Shown: positions 10,693 to 20,625 of the stretch, piece after piece | How the letters are laid out: each line of letters opens with the position of its first letter | Numbering within the stretch: the first letter of the stretch is position 1 | DNA from: Diplodia intermedia | Taxonomy: Eukaryota > Ascomycota > Dothideomycetes > Botryosphaeriales > Botryosphaeriaceae | Direction of reading: 5' to 3' | Length of the DNA: 64,000 nt | NCBI GenBank assembly: GCA_021495925.1 | Contig: JAKEKT010000002.1 | Location: 744,001 to 808,000 of the forward strand | Translations under genes and position numbers: made by a program | The notes under the pieces: model-generated | Told to the model about the DNA's origin: nothing | The model's input: only the letters and a program-made list of their open reading frames with translations | Databases searched by the model: none

Positions 10693-12564
10693 ATGACGCC
10701 GTCATCGAATCTGCACGAGGCGGCACTGCGGGAGGCTCCAGCGGCGGATGGGGAGAAGCAACAGCAACATGTCTCGTCATCCTGGGACGCGGATCGGGAG
10801 GTGGTGGTGGGGTCGACGGCAGTGTTCATCGACAAGGCGGCCGAGAGGTCTTACGGTGAGTCTTTTCCCGTTTCAGCAGACCGTTGACGTCTTTTACTGA
10901 TTGTGATGTAGTACGGAAGCTGGACTTTTACCTCCTGCCGATGATGAGTCTGGTCTGTACGCCGCTTGGCCCCGGCAGCTGGTTTCAGGTCACTGACTGA
11001 CGCGAGGCGGGCTGCAGATGTACTTTTTCAACTCGGTGGATAGGGTGAGTCTTCGTTGATGGGCCGATGGATGGCGAGACACGATGTGCTGATGACGCGC
11101 ACGGCAGAGTAACTTGGGCAACGCCAAAACGGACGGCATGGACAAGGATCTGGGCTTCGTCGGCGAGCAGTATTCGCTGCTGATCCTCCTGTTCTACGTG
11201 CCGAACGGGCTGTGCGACCTCCCGCTCAACATGCTGACCAAGCGCTGGTCGGGGAAGGTGATGCTACCAGGATGTAAGACACTGGTTTCGACACGGGAGC
11301 CCGTGCTAACATGTGTTTCTGTGGAAGTGATGCTCAGCTGGGGCTCATGCGCGTTGCTGCAATGCGCCGCGACGAACTTTGCCGGGATGCTGGTGCTACG
11401 GCTGCTTCTGGGGTAGGTGCAGCCCGCATCTGCTGTCGAGATGCTGATCAGGTGTTGCAGTGCATTCGAGGCAGGCTTCTTCGCCGGATCGGTCTTCTAC
11501 CTCACGCTCTTCTACACGCGTGGCGAGCTCGGCTTCCGCATTGCCATCTTCTTCGGCAGCGCCTTGCTGGCGGCAGCCTTCAGCGGACTGATCTCGTTTG
11601 GTGTTTTCCGGATCCAACATGTCTCGATCCCGGGGTGGAAGTGGCTGTTCATCATCGAAGGTTGCCATGGCCCGTTCCCCTGCGTGTTCCAGCGCCGACG
11701 CTGACGGTCCATCCAGGCGCCATGACGGTCGTCATAGCCGTCGCCGCCTTCTTCTGGCTCCCTGCCTCGCCGTCCAGCGCCTGGTTCCTGACAGGCGCGG
11801 AAAAGGCGGCCGGGCTCGCGCGCGCGCGCCGAGACGCGTCGGGGGCGGCCGCCGAAGAGTACGACACGGGGGCCATGTTCCGCAGCTGGCGGTCGTGGAA
11901 GTTCGTGCCGTGGTGCGCCATCAGCTTCACGTACCCGGTGGCGTTTGCGACGGCATCCAACTTCCTGCCGCAGATCGTGGCGCGGCTGGGCTACAGCACG
12001 ATCAAGACGAACCTGTGGACCGTCGCGCCCAATGCCGCCGGCTTCTGTTTCCTGCTGGCGGTGGCCTGGTCTTCGGACCGCCTGCGCGAGCGCACCTTCC
12101 ACATCGTCTTCGCCCTCACCGTCAGCCTCGCGGGCTTGATCGTCCTGGCCGCCATCGATCCGCTGGCCCGCCCCGCCGTGGCCTACGCCGCCACCTTCCT
12201 CCTTGCCGCCGGCGCCTACATCCCGTCCTGTCTCGTCCACTCCTGGCACAACAACAACAACCTCTCGGAGAACGCGCGTGCGGCGACGACCGGCTTGCTC
12301 GTGGGCCTGGGGAACTTGGGAGGTATCCTGAGCGCCGCCACCTTCAGGTCCGAGTATGCGCCCGCCTACGTGCCGACCCTGGTCGCGACCGCGTGTTGCA
12401 ATGTCACGTGCATCATGTTCACCCTGGGCTTGGGCGGCTGGATGAAGCGGGAGAACAGGAGGCGGGATCGTCTCATGGGCTGTAGATTGAGCGCCGGCGA
12501 TGTTGATACGGCGGAGCTGAGGGAGCAGGGCGAGAAGGATGTGAGGTGGAGGTACTTTACGTAG
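10693..12564 (+). CDS. MFS transporter, allantoate permease (DAL5/anion:cation symporter) family
   Basis: A plasma-membrane major facilitator of the Dal5/TNA1-like anion:cation symporter family, whose members import allantoate, nicotinate, pantothenate or similar small acids. The substrate here is unknown. Seven exons: 10693-10855, 10912-10952, 11018-11044, 11108-11273, 11328-11412, 11461-11660, 11717-12564, giving 509 residues. All junctions are GT-AG and keep frame. Family hallmarks, in order: RKLDFYLLPMMSLMYFFNSVDRSNLGNA (first helix, with the Dal5-type D-R-x-N-x-GNA; read across three exons), LLFYVPNGLCDLPLNML, GAFEAGFFAGSVFYLTLFYT, FRIAIFFGSALLAAAFSGLI and FIIEGAMTVVIA. Then come a cytosolic loop with a W-rich segment and the second six-helix half. 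The start ATG at 10693 precedes a polar 50-residue tail; an earlier in-frame ATG exists but adds an atypical leader. The gene converges on the UNC-93-like gene with 62 bases between stops. Confidence 0.9.
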
Positions 12565-12626
12565 TCATGGCATTGTTCTTGAACGGCGGTAGAAATGCCG
12601 GTAGTCTTCTATGGACCAGTGCTTCA

Positions 12627-14122
12627 TCAGATATCCTCGCCCGCCATCTCCCCGTCTTCTCCCGCTCTTCGAAGATCGACCGGGCGGTCGGGCACAAGGA
12701 GCGTCGCAGCATAAGTCGACGGAATGGTGATGCCGAACATGACAAATGCGATGATCAAGTTCACCATGGGGCTGACCTTTGCCGCACCAACGCCGAAGGC
12801 CAGGCAAGAACCGATGGATTCGAAGGACCGCATCAAGCCCACGGCCAAGGTCAACGTTTCGATGTCGTCAAAGAAAGTCCCAAGGATCCAGTACACGAAC
12901 ATGTAGTGGGACTCGTTCATGAAACTGTAGATCCGTCAGCCCTGGAATGCCACAACACACTCACTGCAAGGCACCCACCGAAAAAGAACATTGACGGCAA
13001 ACCCGCGCCCGAACCCGGGCTGGCTCCAGTCGAGGGTCGGCTTCGGGCTCGCATCCTCGTACAGCTTCTCGTTGGCAACCTGCCACGCGAAAAGAGCCAG
13101 CATAACGACCGAGAAGACGGTCCATGTGACCTTGGCCAGCTTCGGTCGGCTGAAGACCTTGAGATCGTAGACCCAGCCCCAGATCAAGTTGGCCGCCGTG
13201 GCCGCGATGCCGGACATCAGCGCGCCCAGTGCCCTTGCCCGCACCGAGAAGTACTGCGTGAGGTAGATGCCCTGGTACGTTCCGTTCCAGTTGAAGCCCA
13301 CCAGGATCGGGATCAGCAGGTAGAACTGCTTCATCTTCAGGAGCGCCCACCACTTGCGGAACTCCTTCGCGACCGCTCTGTCTTTGGGGCGGGCCGGAGC
13401 CTTGCGTCCGTCGCGATGGATGACCTTCTCCGGCGGCGAGACCAGGCAGGCGAGCGGCAGGCCGAGGCACTGCAGGCCGATGAGGATGAGGTAGGTCGAG
13501 TAACCGACCTTGCCCCTCTGGCCGTTCTCCACGTTCAACGACAGCTGGATGGAGGCGCCGATGAGCTGGCCCAGCTCGCGAAGACCCAGCCAGATGCCGG
13601 TGAACTTTCCGCGATCCTTCACGTCCGCGTACCCAAGTGCGATGGCGCCTTCGGATGCCCACAAGGCGGATGCTGCGATGCCGCAAGTGGCACCGCCGAA
13701 CAGGACAAACCATTCGGTGCCGTAGCGGTTGTTGACGTACAGAGAAGCCGAGTAGGGGGCGTATCCCAGCGTGCCAAGGATGAGGATGCTCTTCAAACCG
13801 TACTTGTTCGCGAGGATGGAGAAGACGGAGCAGCCGAAGACCATGATACCGAAGGTCAACGAGTTGGCTCCGTTCACAAGGTACGGCTGCTGCTGGCCTC
13901 CCGCGCCGGTGTCTGTTGCCCCGGTCAGTGCAGTTGGAGGAGGTTTTTGGGAAATGGCCTACTGTTGAGCGCATTCCAGATCCCAGGCTGCGTAAAAGAG
14001 ATCAGGCCGACGACGATCACGTTGAAGAGGGGACTGCGGTACCAGCGCGTGAGGCGGGATACTGGCTTGGAGGTGGTCTCCTCAATGGCCCCAACTTCCG
14101 GCTCCACCTGCTTGGCCGACAT
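12627..14122 (-). CDS. UNC-93-like MFS-fold membrane transporter
   Basis: A polytopic membrane protein of 463 residues of the fungal UNC-93/DUF895-like branch of the MFS superfamily; substrates of the fungal members are generally unassigned. Exons (minus): 14122-13963, 13912-12979, 12924-12627, joined by GT-AG introns in phases 1 and 2. Features visible: a polar N-terminus, then helices from about residue 35. The conserved stretches are SPLFNVIVVGLISFTQPGIW, NSLTFGIMVFGCSVFSILAN, YGLKSILILGTLGYAPYSAS, ASALWASEGAIALGYADVKD and GKFTGIWLGLRELGQLIGAS. A charged cytosolic loop rich in Arg/Lys/Pro follows. The last helices carry FMNESHYMFVYWILGTFFDD and RSFESIGSCLAFGVGA. No signal peptide. It lies tail-to-tail with the DAL5-type transporter. 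A long frame on the opposite strand covers the whole gene but crosses both introns and is not considered coding. Confidence 0.9.
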
Positions 14123-14590
14123 GTCGCAACGGCCTCGATAGACTGGCTCGAAATCTGGTGGACGAGAGGAACTCTGCGAGGGCGTCTATTATAGCTGAAC
14201 TGCATATTGGCGTTGCGAAAAAGTCAAGACTACCCTATGCTTCTATTGGCTGGGCGCTTCTTGGTATTATGGCGTTTTGCGGATCCCTTATGAGGCCATC
14301 TGAACGAGATTCTCCACGATCCCCAAAGCAGCGCTCCGAGCCGCTCAGTACCCGACCAACCTTTTCTCTTGCGGCATACTTGCCGACGACAGATGTTCAG
14401 GCACTTTTGCCGGTCGGGAGATGTCTTCCTGCGAGTCATTGCAGACTCCGCCTACACCTGGTTAAGTAGAGCACCCTGGCCCAGTATCCACGCCGCAAGC
14501 TTGCTCCAGACCTTCCCGTAGTATAGAAGCTCAATCGTCGAACCTAGCAATAGTGAAGTGGGCGGTGTTTGACAGAATCAGTCGACAGAC
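14123..14590. other. Intergenic upstream of the UNC-93-like gene and the 5S gene
   Basis: Contains the UNC-93-like promoter and the left flank of the 5S rRNA gene. No protein or further RNA gene seen. Confidence 0.5.
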
Positions 14591-14609
14591 AGTCAACAGC
14601 CTGTTGACT
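14591..14609. promoter_or_regulatory. Perfect 9-base inverted repeat upstream of 5S rRNA
   Basis: AGTCAACAG-C-CTGTTGACT is a perfect 9-base palindrome with a one-base centre. It ends seven bases before the 5S TATA box. TGACT/AGTCA half-sites resemble bZIP/AP-1-type core sequences, but spacing and orientation do not match a known consensus. A regulatory role is only inferred from position. Confidence 0.5.
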
Positions 14610-14615
14610 TGCAGT

Positions 14616-14622
14616 TATAAAA
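14616..14622 (+). promoter_or_regulatory. TATA box of the 5S rRNA gene
   Basis: TATAAAA starts 29 bases before the predicted 5S transcript start. A TATA element at about -29 is a known requirement of 5S genes in Neurospora and a usual upstream element of fungal 5S genes. Confidence 0.8.
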
Positions 14623-14644
14623 CGAACCGTCACTTTTGACTTCC

Positions 14645-14763
14645 ACGTACGACCATAGGTCGCAGAATATAGGGCTTCCCGTCCGCTCAGCCGTACTCAA
14701 GCTGCGAACCGGCCGATTAGTACTTAAGTGGGTGACCATTGGGGAATCCCGGCTGTTGTACGT
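14645..14763 (+). rRNA. 5S ribosomal RNA
   Basis: A dispersed 5S rRNA gene of about 119 bases. The start ACGTACGACCATAGG and the internal blocks GGGCTTCCCGTCCGCTCAGC, CCGTACT and GGGTGACC match the fungal 5S consensus. Helix I closes perfectly (ACGTAC with GTACGT). Helix II/III pairing GGTCGCAG with CTGCGAACC is intact, as is GGCCG with CGGCT near the 3' side, so the copy looks functional. The internal promoter region for TFIIIA/TFIIIC is intact by eye. It is followed at once by T runs. Filamentous ascomycetes carry 5S genes scattered singly, as here. Ends are set by pairing and may be off by one base. Confidence 0.96.
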
Positions 14764-14779
14764 TTTGCCTTTTCTTTTT
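14763..14779 (+). terminator. Pol III termination T runs after 5S
   Basis: Three T runs (TTTT at 14763-14766, TTTT at 14770-14773, TTTTT at 14775-14779) directly follow the mature end, as expected for RNA polymerase III termination with back-up sites. Confidence 0.85.
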
Positions 14780-15180
14780 GCCCGATGGTGGACCGTATCC
14801 ACGGGCCGAGACTTCCCGTTTTGGGTGTGTGACCGTCGACATTCGAACAAGCGAGACCGCTAGTGGCAGCGGATCAATGTGATTTCTGTCGGCGTTTCTG
14901 TGCTCTGTTACATCCCGGCGATCGTGTCGATGGCATTGGATATTGCGCAGAAAGCAGCTTTTTGTGAATTCTTGAGTAGACTACCGTCGTTGCATATTAC
15001 CTCGTAGTGATTCACCTAGCTATAGCACCGCTACTTCTGATACTTTGTCCGAATACTCACAAGTCAGCATGAGGTGGCTGCTCTACCATGTCCGCGCTCC
15101 CTTGTAGTCAGATCATGACCTGAGCTTTCCCCTTGAACTCTTCACGATGTGCAACTCAGCCATGACATCTTCGCTGGGCC
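14780..15180. other. Intergenic between 5S gene and REX1-like gene
   Basis: Right flank of the 5S gene and 3' flank of the exonuclease gene. No other feature recognised. Confidence 0.5.
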
Positions 15181-17454
15181 TTACTTGACCACCACGAAGC
15201 CAACGCCCTCCCTCGCCCTCTTGCAAGCCTGACGCAAAGCCTGGTCCTCCGTATCCGTCCATTTCACACTGATCTCATCCCATTTCTTGACCTTGTACTC
15301 CTTGTGAAACTGCTTCTTCATTTCCTGCAAACGCGTCACCTCGCGTGGATCGCCGCTGCCGCTGTAGACCATGAACGCCGTGCACGGCGGAAGCTCGTCG
15401 TACATCTCCTTGAGGCGCTGGGCCGTTTTTTGCACGGCGGCAGCCAGTTCGACGGCGCTGGGTTCGGTGGGAGAAGTGTCCACGGCGGCGAGGGTGTCGT
15501 CAACAGTGGAACTCGGCGCAATGGCCTGATCTTTCGTGTTTTCGGCTGCACTGGCGGTCTCAACGGCGTCTGCAATGGCAGCTTCACTTTTGACCGCAAC
15601 TTCGTCTGCCATGACGGCCTCACTGTCAGTCCTCGCGCAATCCGGCTTCGCGTCGCCACCGCCGCCGCTCAGCGCGTTGGCGAGCAGTTCTGCATTATCC
15701 TTGGTTTTGGTCCTGGTCCACCAGCCACGGACGGCCTCTAACTCCCGCATGCGCGCCCAGACAAAATCCACGCCCTTGCTGTTGACCGGTCTCATGGGAT
15801 CCGGAACGCCGCTGACGGCCTTGAGGACGTTCGTGACAACGTCGTCATCGTTCTTGCAGCCGAAGCAAACTTCCGCAGCCGCTCCAAAGCCGCGCTTAGG
15901 CTCGCCCCAATCGACGACAGCGCCCGTACGGTACTCCTCGGCTGCGCTCATGGCCTGGTTTTTCGGCTTGTGGGCTCGACTGAGGCGCTTGAAGATGGAT
16001 TCCCCGTTGGCTTCGCTGGTGCCCCAGAGCTCACCCTTTTCGCACTTCTGCTTGACGAGCTCGAGAGTGCTGCGAGCGTCTTCGGTTGGGTCGTGACCGG
16101 AGCTTCCGTGGCCTTTCTGAATCTCCTTGGACAGGTATTTCTGTGCCAGCCATTTGAGGGAGTTCTTCAACGGCGGGCCGCGCACATGGGGGTAGAGAAA
16201 CGACGTGTCGACGAGGAAGGGGTGTGTCATCTTCAAGGCGTTGAGGTCGGAATTAAGTGAGTGGCCAACGAGGATTGTCTGAGGCGTAATCATTTCCAGT
16301 AAGCGCCTCTGGATGTCGGGAAGGGTAGTCGTGACGTCCCTGAGCATGGCTTCGGTGATTCCAGAATATGGGGTCAGGTAATCTGTGATAGGGCGTTCTG
16401 GCTTGACTAGTTCGTCCATAACGACGGTACCATCCCAGTCAACGACGCCGATTCGTGTGAGTTCGAAGTCTTGTTCTCCTGTCTTGCACATCTCACAGTC
16501 CAACGCAAGTATCTTCCGGCCGGCGGTCACGCTGCCCTTCTCGATCTGGTCGTCGGGCACGTCGCCATCTTCAAGCGAAGCGACAGGCGTGTCGACCCAG
16601 CCGTGCGCATCGTCCTTACCCTTTAAGATCCTTTGTTGCAAATACTCGGCCTTTTCTGCCGACGAGGGTAACATAGCGGGGTGTATTGTCCATTCATCGC
16701 CCTCGAGCATTTGTTCCAGTTTTGCAAAGTAGTTGGTAATGGGCGTGCGCTTGTTCTTCCAGTTGCGGTTGTTGGCAGACTGAGAACCCTTCTTCTTCTC
16801 ATCCTTTGGCTTCGGTATAGGCGCAGTCAGTATTGCATGCAGCGGCGAGTGAAGCCTCATGTATTTGTCGTCGCCAGGACTCTTGATGGGCCAAATGTGT
16901 GGGAACATTTCTGCGAAGGGCTTCAAGGGCTCAGGCAACTTCTCTGGCACAAGCTGAGTAGGATAGTAGTCGTCAGGAGAGACGTTCGATTGCTCCTTGT
17001 TCTCGATGTGCTGTGCTACAAGATCTTGCTGCTCGGAGGCAGCCTCGTCAAGTGGAATCTGTCCATTGAACATGCCAGCCTCGAGACCAGGCACCATGAC
17101 GGCGACGATCCTCCTGATTTGCCCAGAATTATTGACTGCAACCCAGCGGGGCGAGGGCGCGTCGCTCAAGATGTAGAGGATGAGGTTCTGTAGGTCGCTG
17201 AGCTTGACGGTCGACTGCAGGCGGGCATTCGGGGAATGGGTGATCGAGGGGTAGTTTTTCGATCGCTGGCCCGGAATCTTCTTGAGCTTCTTGGTGCCCT
17301 TGCTCTCGTATGTTTCCCATCCGTCGTTCGCGTTGTTGGCGCCATCGGCGGACGCGTCGCGAAGGCTCTCAGCCTGCTCGTGGCGAACATGAGATTCGTC
17401 GACAGTCAAATCACCCTCGGCGAACTCCTCATGGCTGCGTTTCTGGCCAGCCAT
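15181..17454 (-). CDS. REX1: RNA exonuclease, REX1/RNH70 type
   Basis: A 3'-5' RNA exonuclease of the DEDDh superfamily. In yeast, Rex1 (Rnh70/Rna82) trims 5S rRNA 3' ends, certain tRNAs and 5.8S precursors in the nucleus. Single exon, 757 residues. The exonuclease core occupies about residues 315-475. Catalytic residues are visible as D319 and E321 (LALDCEMC), D403 (GHSLNSDLNAL), H454 and D459 (GHDPTEDAR). The core also has VDTSFLYPH and LKWLAQKYL, matching the Rex1 branch rather than Rex2 or Rex4. A Lys-rich segment near residues 215-236 may serve nuclear localisation. The C-terminal 280 residues are low in complexity (Ala/Asp/Glu) and end in a more conserved segment, PPCTAFMVYSGSGDP, also seen in long filamentous-fungal Rex1 proteins. 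The gene sits about 0.4 kb from the 5S gene. Confidence 0.92.
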   Translation of the reverse strand: MAGQKRSHEEFAEGDLTVDESHVRHEQAESLRDASADGANNANDGWETYESKGTKKLKKIPGQRSKNYPSITHSPNARLQSTVKLSDLQNLILYILSDAPSPRWVAVNNSGQIRRIVAVMVPGLEAGMFNGQIPLDEAASEQQDLVAQHIENKEQSNVSPDDYYPTQLVPEKLPEPLKPFAEMFPHIWPIKSPGDDKYMRLHSPLHAILTAPIPKPKDEKKKGSQSANNRNWKNKRTPITNYFAKLEQMLEGDEWTIHPAMLPSSAEKAEYLQQRILKGKDDAHGWVDTPVASLEDGDVPDDQIEKGSVTAGRKILALDCEMCKTGEQDFELTRIGVVDWDGTVVMDELVKPERPITDYLTPYSGITEAMLRDVTTTLPDIQRRLLEMITPQTILVGHSLNSDLNALKMTHPFLVDTSFLYPHVRGPPLKNSLKWLAQKYLSKEIQKGHGSSGHDPTEDARSTLELVKQKCEKGELWGTSEANGESIFKRLSRAHKPKNQAMSAAEEYRTGAVVDWGEPKRGFGAAAEVCFGCKNDDDVVTNVLKAVSGVPDPMRPVNSKGVDFVWARMRELEAVRGWWTRTKTKDNAELLANALSGGGGDAKPDCARTDSEAVMADEVAVKSEAAIADAVETASAAENTKDQAIAPSSTVDDTLAAVDTSPTEPSAVELAAAVQKTAQRLKEMYDELPPCTAFMVYSGSGDPREVTRLQEMKKQFHKEYKVKKWDEISVKWTDTEDQALRQACKRAREGVGFVVVK

Positions 17455-17812
17455 GATGACGTTTGCGGCGCGAAGCTCTGGCGCTGGAATCGGTTGGAGG
17501 CAGTGGTTGTTGGAGCTCCGAAAATCTGGAGGAAGCGACGCGCCCGATAAGATCGAGTCGGCCCGAACACACGTCCATGGCGCAGCTCAGGGTCCGGTGA
17601 CGTAATCATGTTGCCGTCCGTCACGAGCAGCTCTTGCAAATGATTCTTCCGAAATAGTCAATTGGTGTGGGAAGTTGGCGCAGGCAATCACCGACACACT
17701 CATATCTATATACACTAAAGATATACACAGGCTTCTAAACACAGCCCGGGCCTTGACGCTTCCAATTTGGAAGCGTTAAGCTCATGGAAATTAGCGCCGG
17801 TTGGCGATAGGT
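17455..17812. other. Short intergenic spacer
   Basis: Promoter of the exonuclease gene and 3' flank of the NUFIP1-domain gene. It includes an AT-rich stretch with TATCTATATAC near 17703. No gene seen. Confidence 0.5.
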
Positions 17813-19344
17813 TTAGTCCAGCATGCCCTTTTCACCAAGCATTTTAACAAATCGCAGGACAACTTCAGCATCTTGCCGATGCTCTTGCGCCGCCATCTGC
17901 TTCGATTAGCAGCCATATCAATAAGGCGGAGAACGGTCCAGACTTACCCTCTCACGTAATGTCACCCTCTTGGGTACTTCCTTGTCCTTGTCTCGACGAG
18001 GGCGTGTGGGTGTGGCTTGAGGGGCTTTTCGGTTGGGCAGATGGACCTTCATCGGCCGCTTGGCTGACGATTCCTCCTCCGGAGGCGCGTCACCATCACT
18101 CGAACCACCGGAAGATGACGAGCTGTCCGAGTCCGAGTCCGAGTCCGTTGAGACTTCAGATGAGCTCTCCGCAAGTGACACTGAATCTTGGTCACCGCTC
18201 TGCTCAGTGCTGTTATCGCTGCCATAGTCGATGCCGAGGTTTTTCTTTGGCGTTTCCTCGTTTGTAGCCGTACACTCCAGTTTTGCTTTTGCCTTCGCTA
18301 TCGCTTCTTCGGCTTTCCTTAGCTTCTCACGGAGCTTCTCTGCCTTCCTAACGGCTTTATCCTGCACGTCATCATCTTTACGCTTCCTTTTCTTAGTATC
18401 CTTCTCCTTCTGTGGGTACCTTGATTTCCTCCCGGCCTCGGCCTCCTTTCTTGCACGCCCTCTCTCTTCCTCCTCCTTTTGTTTCTGTGCAATGCGCTCC
18501 TTTGTGGGAAACCGTTTCCTCCGCTCCTCAATCCAGGCAGCAATGTCTTCAGCACTTTTCAGGGTAGAAGATCGTCCCTTGTACTCGAATTGAAGACTGT
18601 GCAGATTAGTGCCATCTCAATACGCAGCAATAAGGGAGTGTAAATGACTGACGCTCCACCGGTACTTTTAAACTTGGCCTCCTCGTCGACATCATCCTCT
18701 TCGCTATCCTCACGCATGTCGCCACGAGGAGTGAGCCCGAGCACATTCGCCTTCCTCTTTTTAGGCTTTGTCCCCACTGCGCTGCCATTGAGCAAGGCTT
18801 GTGGGTGTGCTGTGGGAAGGGCAAACCCAAAACTCGGCACGGAGGGGGCAGCCTGAACCCTTGGCTTGTTTGCGGGCCGTGTGGTTGAGGGCGGGTGGAG
18901 CGGGCTCGATGCGGTCGGCGCAGGCGGTCTATGCCCTAGGGTCTGACTTGGTGGAACTTGGGAGAACCACGACTGGGCCGTAGGGAGATTTGGATTTACG
19001 AATGCCGGATTGATGTGTCCACCGGCAGGCAGAGTTCCTATGTTGAATGAGGGTGCGCCGGCGGGCACATTTTGCTGGGGAGAGAGGTGCTGCTGCGGCC
19101 GAGGGCGACTAAAATGCGGGGTGTAATTCAGAGCGGCATGGTTGTTAGCGACACCTCCTCTGCCAAAGCCGCCGCGATTTTGGTTGCCTCGTCCTCTCCC
19201 ACGACCGCGGCCTCTGTCTCCTCCACCCCTGCTCGGGCGCTGTCCGTAGCCACCAGGTTGTGTCTGATTCGTCGCAGAGCTTGCATCCTGGGATGTCGCC
19301 TTGGGCGGAGGCGGAGGAGGTGGCGGGAAAGAGAAGCCGGCCAT
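17813..19344 (-). CDS. NUFIP1-domain protein (box C/D snoRNP assembly)
   Basis: A 474-residue protein with the conserved NUFIP1/Rsa1-type domain. NUFIP/Rsa1 works with Snu13/15.5K and the R2TP complex to assemble box C/D snoRNPs in the nucleus. Exons (minus): 19344-18653, 18596-17948, 17896-17813. Visible in order: an N-terminal poly-Pro run after MAGFSF, an RGG-like region (GGDRGRGRGRGRGNQ), a long Pro/Ser-rich stretch, and a basic KPKKRK motif before an acidic block. The diagnostic FEYKGRSSTLKSAEDIAAWI with EERRKRFPTKERI spans the first splice junction. A Lys-rich coiled coil and Ser/Asp runs follow. The small last exon (MAAQEHRQDAEVVLRF...GMLD) matches the usual C-terminal helix of fungal members. 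The start is the first ATG downstream of the shared promoter; a longer upstream frame is not conserved-looking. It is divergent from RPC25. Confidence 0.85.
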
Positions 19345-19661
19345 TGTTGGCAGACAGCTGGCGTAGCGAGGCGCGCAGAGTGTTGGAGCAGATGGCCGGG
19401 GTCGCGTCGCGTCGGCGAAAAAAAGACCGGGATGGGTAGGTATGATGAAATTTTGCCAAGGCCGAAGGCGGTGAAGGTTTCGTTGCCCGCGCCCACGACC
19501 TTTTCCTCCACCTGCCACACTGTCGGCCAAATCTGGAGTAGGGCTGCTCGCGCGCCCGGTCCGGCCCTCGCTTACCCGGCACTTCTCTCTCTGCTCTAAC
19601 CCTCGTTTCTTCCACTTCCTCACCGGTTGCATGCCGCACTACCCACCTTCAAAGCGCGGCC
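19345..19661. promoter_or_regulatory. Shared divergent promoter of NUFIP1-domain gene and RPC25
   Basis: The two start codons lie 317 bases apart on opposite strands, so both genes must be driven from this segment. No TATA box was found; both products serve RNA-making machinery, so co-expression is plausible but inferred. Confidence 0.6.
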
Positions 19662-20625
19662 ATGTTCTTGACAGTATGCACGCCCGATCGAATGCTGTGC
19701 CCGCTGCTGACGTCCTGCAGACCACCATCTCGGATTTGATCCAGATCAAACCCGAGGAGTTTGAGAAGTCTAGCATCCAAGCCATCAAGGATGCAATCCA
19801 CGCCAAATACGCCAATAAGGTCAGTCCGCCCACGTGGCCCGTCGCTCCGGCAGATTCACTAATGCAGTGCTGCCCGCAGGTTATACAGGAGGTCGGCTTG
19901 TGCATCTGCCTTCGCGACATTCTCAAGTCCTCCGAAGGTCTCATTGGCCATGGCACTGGAATTGTCAACGTCAATGGTACAACGCTCCTGCACCAGTCCC
20001 GTCAAGCCTACATCATTCCGCTGTAGCTAAGTCTTCCTACACAGTCGAATTCAGGCTGGTCGTGTTTCGCCCCTTCAAGGGCGAAATCATCGAGGGAAAG
20101 ATCAGCGGGTCTGACCAGGAAGGCATAAAGAGCATGTCTCCCTCCAAAATTAGGCTCACATGACGGCCGTTGCTGACATTAGAATAGTCGCGTTGGAGTT
20201 CTTTGACGACATCTTTGTCCCTGGACCCGTTAACCTGTTCGAGGGCGTGAAGTAGTAAGTTGCCGCTCCTCACTGGTCCGCCACCCGGTTACTATCGAAT
20301 TCACCGGCGCTTACACCGCACCCCGCTTCTCTAGCGTTGGCGCCGAACGCGTTTGGGTCTGGGTCACCGAGCAAGGTGACGAGCTATTCTTCGATCTCGA
20401 GGAGACTGTGCGCTTTAGAGTCGAAGCCGAGATCTGGACCGATCAGTCGCCGCAAGCCCCCACCACAGATGACACTCCAACGGAGAGGAAATCACCATAT
20501 CGTATCATCGTAAGTGGGCGTAACCTGCTACTACAGACAGGATCTGCTGATACCCGTAGGCCTCAATGGCGCAAGCAGGCCTTGGCCCCACCCTGTGGTG
20601 GGAAGAAGGCGAAGCGGAGGAATGA
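19662..20625 (+). CDS. RPC25: RNA polymerase III subunit RPC25 (RPC8, Rpb7-like)
   Basis: Subunit of the RNA polymerase III stalk, needed for initiation on tRNA and 5S genes. Seven exons: 19662-19673, 19721-19819, 19880-19976, 20045-20131, 20188-20254, 20335-20509, 20560-20625, giving 200 residues, close to the usual 200-215. The N-terminal SHS2 domain is seen as TISDLIQIKPEEF, INAKYANK-type HAKYANKVIQEVGLCICLRD and GLIGHGTGIVNVN. The OB domain has EFRLVVFRPFKGEIIEGKIS, ALEFFDDIFVP, ERVWVWVTE, ELFFDLEETVRFRVEAEIW and the C-terminal GLGPTLWW. The first exon encodes only four residues. The fourth intron (20132-20187) has a GC donor (A/GCATGT...TAG) with a GCTGAC branch-like site. No GT donor nearby joins the conserved segments in frame. 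All other introns are GT-AG. Confidence 0.92.

Noticed and set aside
12546..14141. 531-codon open frame on the plus strand
   Set aside because: It is antisense to the UNC-93-like gene, crosses both of its introns and has no domain; GC-rich codon bias opens the opposite strand.
18120..18160. Hexamer-like GAGTCC repeat
   Set aside because: It encodes the Ser-Asp run of the NUFIP1-domain protein on the minus strand.
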